From assembly GCA_029939875.1 (NCBI GenBank), contig JAOZSC010000196.1, forward strand, positions 1 to 5,676: a stretch of DNA of 5,676 bases, written 5' to 3'. The translations under genes and the position numbers were made by a program. Source of the DNA: Desulfobacterales bacterium. Lineage in GTDB: Bacteria; Desulfobacterota; Desulfobacteria; Desulfobacterales; JAFDCJ01. The first letter of the stretch is position 1; every line of letters starts with the position of its first letter. Below the pieces are notes generated by a model. That model made no database searches and was not told the origin of the DNA. It saw only the letters and a list, made by a program, of their open reading frames with translations. This document shows, piece after piece, positions 1 through 4,504 of the stretch.

Positions 1-12
1 ATCATTTTTCAT
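1..12 (-). CDS. 5' end of the next operon gene (first four codons only)
   Basis: An ATG at 12..10 opens a frame reading M-K-N-D before the window ends. It is believed because a perfect AGGAGGT Shine-Dalgarno lies 5 nt upstream and because it sits 83 nt after the PotC-like permease on the same strand. A Pot-type importer also needs an ATPase (PotA) and a periplasmic binding protein (PotD), and neither is in this window, so this gene is a good candidate for one of them. Four codons do not allow a product call. That a gene starts here is fairly likely; its identity is inference from context. Confidence 0.6.
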
Positions 13-17
13 CTTCC

Positions 18-24
18 ACCTCCT
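18..24 (-). promoter_or_regulatory. Strong ribosome binding site for the left-edge gene
   Basis: The coding strand reads AGGAGGT followed by GGAAG and then ATG, a full match to the anti-Shine-Dalgarno with 5-nt spacing. It is the strongest site in the window together with that of the M20 gene, and it is the main evidence that a gene begins at position 12. High expression of this gene relative to the permeases would suit a binding protein, but that is only suggestive. Confidence 0.7.
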
Positions 25-95
25 TTTTTAAGGTTAACATGGTTGTCTCTTCTCTCTGTTTTACTTCTTTTTCCCCGCACATTACAGTTAAAACC

Positions 96-887
96 TCATC
101 TTCCTTTTGAAAGTTTCCGGGATAAATAACCGGCCAGCAACGGCGTTGCAATGGTTAAAACAATCATGACCGTACCCAGGGCGTTTATTTCAGGACTGAT
201 GGAATTGCGCAACATGCCGAATATCTTCACCGGTACGGTTTGATTTTGAGTGGTGGCCCAGAACAACGTGGCGGTAATGTCGTCAAAAGATATCGTGAAA
301 GAAAACAACATACCTGCCATAATGGCCGGTGTCAGCAGCGGCAGGGTAACCTCCTTGAATGATTGGAATGGATTGGCGCCCAATGACCGTGCGGCTTCTT
401 CATATTCCTTCCTGATTGCCCCCAGCCTGGCCTGGACGATCAACAGGACATAGGGTAGTGTGAGCACGACGTGACCGATCACCAGAAGTGCGAAACTTTT
501 TGGCTGCTGGAGCCATCGTATGAAAAGCAAGAGCGCTACGCCCAGTATGACTTCGGGTATCATGATGGGTGCCAGGAGCAATGTGTTGAGAGTGTTTTTT
601 CCCGGGAAATTGTGCCGCACGAAAGCCAGGGAGGCCAGAATTCCGAAAGTGGTCGAAACCACGGCGGTCAAAGAGCCCAGTATCAGTGAATTCTTGAACG
701 CAACCTGTATGGTTTGGTTTTGTGCCAGTTTGACAAACCATTTAAGGCTGAAGCCCTTCATTGGAAAAGAGCCGAACTGTTCGGGATTAAATGAAAGCAC
801 GACCACAACGACGATCGGTGCAAACATAAAGATGTATATCAGTATCGTATACAGTCGAATCAGCGACCAGCCGGAAATCTTCTTCAT
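96..887 (-). CDS. potC: ABC transporter inner-membrane permease, spermidine/putrescine type (PotC-like)
   Basis: A 263-residue integral membrane subunit of a binding-protein-dependent ABC importer. Hydrophobic stretches at about 10-33, 67-90, 103-124, 132-152, 188-208 and 237-255 give the usual six-helix layout. The cytoplasmic coupling loop that docks on the ATPase is clear: EEAARSLG at 163-170, then F-x-x-F-x-x-V-x-LP to about 183. The FSFTISFDD stretch at 195-203 is typical of PotC rather than PotB. The length is normal for PotC. The ATG lies 4 nt after the stop of the PotB-like gene, and its AGGGGG ribosome site (902..897) overlaps the end of that gene, so the two are probably translationally coupled. 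The family carries polyamines, but relatives move other cationic or amino-acid-like solutes. With the amino-acid enzymes upstream, the substrate may be a diamino or beta-amino acid (inference). Family call is firm; substrate is unknown. Confidence 0.93.
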   Translation of the reverse strand: MKKISGWSLIRLYTILIYIFMFAPIVVVVVLSFNPEQFGSFPMKGFSLKWFVKLAQNQTIQVAFKNSLILGSLTAVVSTTFGILASLAFVRHNFPGKNTLNTLLLAPIMIPEVILGVALLLFIRWLQQPKSFALLVIGHVVLTLPYVLLIVQARLGAIRKEYEEAARSLGANPFQSFKEVTLPLLTPAIMAGMLFSFTISFDDITATLFWATTQNQTVPVKIFGMLRNSISPEINALGTVMIVLTIATPLLAGYLSRKLSKGR

Positions 888-891
888 GGGT

Positions 892-1758
892 CTATTCCCC
901 CTGAAGGCTTTTGAATACCTGATTGATGCCCAGGTATCGGTTATAGGTCCATACGATGATCAACAGCAGGCCGAGCAATATCACGCTGATGGCGGATCCA
1001 AAGGGCCAGTCCAGGGTGCCGATAACCCGTTTGAAAATCAAGTTGGCGATCATTTCATTTCGAGGCCCTCCCAGGATCATGGGCGGAAGATAGGTGCCGG
1101 CTGTTAAAACAAAGACCAGCAGACAACCTGCGCTGACCCCCGGAAGGCTGAGTGGAAGGGTGACTTCTCTAAAAGCCTGCCATTCGGTACACCCCATGCT
1201 TCTGGCTGCTTCAAGCAGGCTTTTGTCAATTCCCTCCAGACTTACGTAGATGTTCAGAATCATAAAGGGCAGTAGATACTGAATCAGGCCCATTAATACC
1301 GACCCTTCATTATAGAGCATACTCAAAGGCTGAGATAAGATGCCGAATTTTATCAGATAATGGTTGATCAGTCCGGTATCGCCGAGGATGTTGATCCAGC
1401 TCATGGTCCTGATGATGAAGCTGATCCAAAACGGCAGCATGATCAGCAAAAGAAGGACCGATTTGAACCGGGTGGTACTCCGGTAGAAGAAATATGCAGG
1501 AATGTATCCCATGATCAGGCATATAACGACGGTTTCCAGGGAAACACGAATGGTACGCAACATGATAGAAGGATAGAACGAATCTGCAAAGAACTTGGCA
1601 TAATTGCCGAATTGGAAGGCCGCTATGTCGGCGCCGGTGGGAGATCTCAGCCAGAAACTGTAAACCACAATGAAGCACACCGGAATCACAAGCAGCAGGA
1701 ATACGGCGGTGATTGCAGGCGCCAATAGAGCCCAGGGTTTCCAGGCATCTTTTGTCAT
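892..1758 (-). CDS. potB: ABC transporter inner-membrane permease, spermidine/putrescine type (PotB-like)
   Basis: A 288-residue permease, the partner of the PotC-like protein that follows. Hydrophobic segments lie at about 10-35, 73-92, 100-121, 152-172, 205-228 and 255-272. PotB hallmarks are visible: PFWISFIIRTMSWINILGD at 109-127, followed by GLIN; the coupling loop LLEAARSMG at 181-189 with F-R-E-V-T-LP to 202; the YLPPMILGGP stretch at 223-232; and WPFGSAIS at 251-258. The two permeases would form the heterodimeric channel in the inner membrane. The ATG at 1758 is preceded by AAAAAAGGA with 8-nt spacing. A 98-nt gap separates it from the M20 gene, the largest gap in the enzyme-transporter run, so it could have its own promoter or simply be read through. 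The matching ATPase and binding protein are outside the window. Family assignment is firm; the transported compound is not determined by the sequence. Confidence 0.94.
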   Translation of the reverse strand: MTKDAWKPWALLAPAITAVFLLLVIPVCFIVVYSFWLRSPTGADIAAFQFGNYAKFFADSFYPSIMLRTIRVSLETVVICLIMGYIPAYFFYRSTTRFKSVLLLLIMLPFWISFIIRTMSWINILGDTGLINHYLIKFGILSQPLSMLYNEGSVLMGLIQYLLPFMILNIYVSLEGIDKSLLEAARSMGCTEWQAFREVTLPLSLPGVSAGCLLVFVLTAGTYLPPMILGGPRNEMIANLIFKRVIGTLDWPFGSAISVILLGLLLIIVWTYNRYLGINQVFKSLQGE

Positions 1759-1774
1759 GATTGCGATCCTTTTT

Positions 1775-1790
1775 TATCAGTTATGTGATA
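1775..1790. promoter_or_regulatory. TATCA-N6-TGATA inverted repeat ahead of the permease pair
   Basis: The 98-nt gap between the M20 stop and the PotB-like start contains a perfect 5-bp inverted repeat with a 6-nt spacer (TATCA GTTATG TGATA), ending 16 nt before the permease start codon. Its size and symmetry fit a small dimeric-regulator operator, and its place next to the ribosome site would suit repression. Just upstream on the coding strand, TTGCTT and ATAACA are 16 nt apart and could be a poor -35/-10 pair (about 1822 to 1796). A weak imperfect hairpin spans 1814-1843. None of these is strong alone; five-base arms occur by chance in AT-rich gaps. Confidence 0.25.
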
Positions 1791-1856
1791 CGTGTGTTAT
1801 GCAAAATTCAGGTCGAAAGCAATAAGATTTATCGGCTCCTTCGCGGTAATTTGTTT

Positions 1857-3125
1857 CTACTCGGACAACCCGCACCATCGTGACAGAAATAATGCGTAGG
1901 TTTTGGCCGTGTGGATGATGCTTTGGATATCAACCCACTCGTTGGCCCCGTGGAGATTGGCCCCGGTGGGTCCGAAACAGGTGCACTGCCCTTTCCCGAA
2001 AAAGTGAAACGCTCTCAAATCGGTAGTGGCCGTGGAAATATATTCTTCTGCATCCTGCCCGGTCAGTATTTTGTGGCAATTGTTGAGCGTGTCAAATGCC
2101 GGCATATCACGGGAAACCGAATGCCCGTCGGAACGGAATCCGTAAAACGATATGCTGGGCGGGTTTTCTGACAACCAGGCGTCGACGCTTGCAGTACTTT
2201 TTATTGTTTCGACAATTCGTTGTTGCATCGTTTGATATGAAATACCAGGAAAATAGGATAAACGGCCGTGCATTTCCGCTTTGGCCGGTACTGTGGAAGG
2301 CCAGTTTCCACCATTTATGATGCCGATGTTCAGATTGATGGGGTGGGGGATATTCTGGAACGCTTGGGGGACATCGGATGCGTTCAGTTCGCTTTCCAGT
2401 TTTCTGAGCGCCTGGACGATGGGAAATATTTTTTCGATGGCGTTGGCCCCGGCCGGCGCTTGCATAACATGAACCGGTTTTCCCCCAACTACCACCTTGA
2501 ACCAAAGGACACCGAGCTGATGCGTGAGAATCGTCGGGCCGAGGGGTTCGGGGATCAACACCGCATCGGCATCATAGCCTGCTGCCAGACATGCAAGTGC
2601 ACCGTTTCCACAACACTCCTCCTCGATGACCGCTTCGAGTGTAACCGGTGCCTGAAGACCAAAACCGGCCCTTTCTACGGCATGAACCGCGTAAGTCATG
2701 GCGGCGACCCCGGACTTCATGTCCGCAGCTCCTCGAGCGTATATTCGTCCGTTTTGGACAACCGGATTGTATGGATCTGTATTCCAGAAGCTGACCGGCT
2801 CCGGGTCGACCACATCGAGGTGGCCATTGAAAAGGACACTTTTCCCCCCGGTGCCATCCGGGGGGCGTACGGCAACGACATTATTTTTATGCTCGTATTT
2901 CCAAGGAACCTCGGCAAAGCCTGGGTGGCCGGACAACACCGAAGAATCGATAGGGACCATGACAGGTAAAAAGGATAACTTTTCAAGCTCGTCTTTCATC
3001 AGCTCGACAGCAGAGGCTTCGTTGCCAAGGGTGCTGGGCTCTTTAACGAGTCGACAGGTAAAATCAATAATATCATCGCCCAGGCTTTCGACCGTTTGAA
3101 TTATTTTCTTTTCGCTTTTATCCAA
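1857..3125 (-). CDS. M20 family zinc deacylase/peptidase (ArgE/DapE/YodQ-like)
   Basis: A 422-residue soluble metallohydrolase of the M20 family, which cleaves amide bonds of N-acyl amino acids or small peptides. The catalytic set is complete: NGHLDVV with H102 and D104; RGAADMKSG with bridging D135; the E169-E170 pair (general base and metal ligand) before CCGNGA; E193 in IPEP; and H392 in the C-terminal GANLHGANEW. The inserted dimerisation domain is present, with H219 in GGKPVHV and NGGNWPSTVPA at 271-281. No signal peptide is seen, so the enzyme is cytoplasmic. The start is TTG, chosen because AGGAGG lies 5 nt before it, an in-frame TAA is just upstream, and the next ATG (residue 44) would remove conserved sequence. 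The place next to CoA-transferase and aminotransferase genes matches B. subtilis yodQ, suggesting a deacylase for an N-acyl beta- or diamino acid rather than ArgE or DapE proper (inference). Two adjacent cysteines (171-172) follow the metal-binding glutamate. Confidence 0.9.
   Translation of the reverse strand: MDKSEKKIIQTVESLGDDIIDFTCRLVKEPSTLGNEASAVELMKDELEKLSFLPVMVPIDSSVLSGHPGFAEVPWKYEHKNNVVAVRPPDGTGGKSVLFNGHLDVVDPEPVSFWNTDPYNPVVQNGRIYARGAADMKSGVAAMTYAVHAVERAGFGLQAPVTLEAVIEEECCGNGALACLAAGYDADAVLIPEPLGPTILTHQLGVLWFKVVVGGKPVHVMQAPAGANAIEKIFPIVQALRKLESELNASDVPQAFQNIPHPINLNIGIINGGNWPSTVPAKAEMHGRLSYFPGISYQTMQQRIVETIKSTASVDAWLSENPPSISFYGFRSDGHSVSRDMPAFDTLNNCHKILTGQDAEEYISTATTDLRAFHFFGKGQCTCFGPTGANLHGANEWVDIQSIIHTAKTYALFLSRWCGLSE
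2844..2865. repeat. Perfect 8-bp all-G/C inverted repeat inside the M20 gene
   Basis: The plus strand reads CCCCCCGG, a 6-nt loop TGCCAT, then CCGGGGGG, so the arms are perfect complements with only G-C pairs. It lies in the M20 coding region over about residues 87-94 (R-P-P-D-G-T-G-G). In the mRNA it would be a very stable hairpin early in the gene. It is not followed by a U-run on the coding strand, so it is not a canonical intrinsic terminator. It may be a by-product of proline and glycine codons. Confidence 0.6.
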
Positions 3126-3130
3126 TATTG

Positions 3131-3136
3131 CCTCCT
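3131..3136 (-). promoter_or_regulatory. Ribosome binding site that fixes the TTG start of the M20 gene
   Basis: The coding strand reads AGGAGG, CAATA, then TTG. A six-base match at 5-nt spacing, with no ATG or GTG in frame nearby and an in-frame TAA just upstream, makes the TTG the only sensible start. The site lies in the 30-nt gap after the CoA-transferase subunit B stop. Confidence 0.8.
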
Positions 3137-3155
3137 GAAAGCCTGCGTGTTTGTT

Positions 3156-3812
3156 TTAAAATTGCGGCAATTCCCGGTCAGGGATCATGAGCGGCGCATC
3201 TGTTTTTTCGACGATCTCTTCAACCGTTGTTTCCGCGGCCCTTTCAACGAGTATCAGTTTCCCATCGACCACATCGATGACGGATAGATCGGTAATAATC
3301 CTATCGACGCATGACTTGGCGGTCAAGGGCAGCGTACACGACTTTAAAATCTTGGCTTTGCCCTTGCGATTGGTATGCAACGTCGTGATGACCAGCCTTC
3401 TGGCTTTTTGAGCCAGCTCCATGCCACCGCCGATTCCGGGTGTGTATTTTCCCGGGATCATCCAGTTGGCCAGGTCTCCGTTAGCTGAGATCTCCAAAGC
3501 GCCTAGAAAGGAGATGTCCAGCCGCCCGTTTCGCACCAGCGAAAACGATAGCACGCTGTCGAAAAACGATGCGCCCATATCGAGGTCAATGTAGCCGCCG
3601 CCGGCATCGATCAGGTTTCTGTCCGCGTCTTGCCGGCTGCAATGAGATTTCATGCCGAGAATGCCGTTTTCAGAATGGATCATCACGTGCTTTTCCGGCT
3701 TCAAATATTTCAAGATCATCGTGGGTATGCCGATGCCGAGATTCACAATCAGGCCTGCTTTAATTTCCCGTTCAGCCCGCCTGGCAATTTTCTCTTTTCT
3801 ATCCAAAGACAT
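3156..3812 (-). CDS. CoA-transferase subunit B (family I, AtoA/ScoB/YodR-like)
   Basis: A 218-residue catalytic subunit of a two-subunit 3-oxoacid CoA-transferase, which moves CoA from one acyl-CoA to a free carboxylic acid through a glutamyl-CoA intermediate. The catalytic glutamate is E48 in HSENGILG (46-53), a near match to the family signature for this subunit. The N-terminal NLGIGIPT (24-31) and the glycine-rich GKYTPGIGGGMELAQKA segment in the middle are also typical. Length is normal for a separate B subunit. The ATG overlaps the end of the subunit A gene by 14 nt, with GGAAGA just upstream, so the two are coupled and probably made in equal amounts. The family covers acetoacetate, succinyl and butyrate acceptors, and sequence alone does not pick one. 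Beside an aminotransferase and an M20 hydrolase, as in B. subtilis yodR, the likely acceptor is the oxo acid made by the aminotransferase (inference). Confidence 0.93.
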   Translation of the reverse strand: MSLDRKEKIARRAEREIKAGLIVNLGIGIPTMILKYLKPEKHVMIHSENGILGMKSHCSRQDADRNLIDAGGGYIDLDMGASFFDSVLSFSLVRNGRLDISFLGALEISANGDLANWMIPGKYTPGIGGGMELAQKARRLVITTLHTNRKGKAKILKSCTLPLTAKSCVDRIITDLSVIDVVDGKLILVERAAETTVEEIVEKTDAPLMIPDRELPQF

Positions 3813-4494
3813 AATCTTCCAGAATCGCGTATTCTTCCGTCAGCTCCCTTATTTCGATGACATGATCGACGAATGCGCCGGGGGTGTGGATACTGTCTGG
3901 AGCCAAAGTGCCGGTCGTTACCAGTGATTCCACCTCTGCAATGACAACGTCGGCGGCGGTGGCCATTGCCGGATTGAAATTCCGAGCGCTTTTCTCATAG
4001 ATCAGGTTGCCGAAATCATCGCCCACAGCGGCATGAATTAACGCTACGTCGGCTCGAAGGGCTGATTCAACGATTCCCTTTCGGCCGTTGACCGTGATGA
4101 CCTGCTTTTTCTGACTGAGAACCGTGTCGATCCCGATATCGGTAATGAATCCAAATAGTCCTGCACCTCCGCAGCGAATTCTCTCGGCCAGTATTCCCTG
4201 GGGGCTAAACTCCACTTCGATCTGGTTTTTATTCATCATTTCCAAAGCCGTGGGATTCAAACCAAGATGAGATGTGATCAGCCGGTCGACCCTTCCGGCC
4301 TCGATGAGCCGGGATACACCCAGTTGAGGTAGATTTGCTTCATTTTTTATCAACGTCAGGTGCTTTGCCCCATGTTCCAGCAAAGCCTCGACCAGTATAA
4401 AAGGTGTGCCCGGCCCTCCAAACCCTCCGACCATGATGGTCTGACCGTCTTTAATTATGGAGACGGCATCGTTTATTTCGGTTGTTTTATCCAT
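3799..4494 (-). CDS. CoA-transferase subunit A (family I, AtoD/ScoA/YodS-like)
   Basis: A 231-residue partner of the subunit B encoded next. Residues 16-31 (DGQTIMVGGFGGPGTP) fit the family signature for the A subunit, an Asp-Gly start followed by GGF and G-x-P. Further family stretches are SPQGILAERIRCGGAG at 97-112 and GNLIYEKSARNFNP at 162-175. The frame is open upstream to a TTG at 4551, inside the aminotransferase gene, but the ATG at 4494 is preferred. It puts the conserved region at the usual distance from the N-terminus and leaves a 10-nt gap after the aminotransferase TAA rather than a 47-nt overlap. No good Shine-Dalgarno is visible for this ATG (the nearest purine run, GGGAA, is 17 nt away), so translation may depend on ribosomes finishing the aminotransferase. 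Equivalent to yodS by position in the cluster. Confidence 0.92.
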   Translation of the reverse strand: MDKTTEINDAVSIIKDGQTIMVGGFGGPGTPFILVEALLEHGAKHLTLIKNEANLPQLGVSRLIEAGRVDRLITSHLGLNPTALEMMNKNQIEVEFSPQGILAERIRCGGAGLFGFITDIGIDTVLSQKKQVITVNGRKGIVESALRADVALIHAAVGDDFGNLIYEKSARNFNPAMATAADVVIAEVESLVTTGTLAPDSIHTPGAFVDHVIEIRELTEEYAILEDYVFG

Positions 4495-4504
4495 GATTCG
4501 CGTT

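Noticed and set aside
2..40. A 12-codon ORF (M-L-T-L-K-K-E-V-E-D-E-K) overlapping the start of the left-edge gene
   Set aside because: It reads through the Shine-Dalgarno and stops just inside the next gene, which would suit a coupled leader peptide. It has no ribosome site of its own, and its codons are set by the purine-rich ribosome site, so chance is the simpler explanation.
520..1107. 195-codon open frame on the plus strand
   Set aside because: It lies antisense across the end of the PotB-like gene and most of the PotC-like gene, both of which have clear family motifs. Its translation shows no recognisable domain or hydrophobic pattern, and it crosses a gene boundary.
1803..1843. Intrinsic terminator after the M20 gene
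   Set aside because: The hairpin has an interrupted stem of six and four base pairs with a wobble, and only four T after a spacer. This is too weak to call a terminator, and same-strand genes follow.
2268..2969. 233-codon open frame on the plus strand
   Set aside because: Fully antisense to the M20 gene, whose catalytic residues all lie in the minus-strand frame. The plus-strand translation looks like a mirror of that gene, with no motif of its own.
3156..4494. Plain acetoacetate or short-chain fatty acid degradation operon (AtoDA)
   Set aside because: The CoA-transferase alone would allow it, but no thiolase or short-chain fatty acid transporter is next to it. The flanking aminotransferase and M20 hydrolase point to amino-acid-derived acids; it is not excluded as a side activity.
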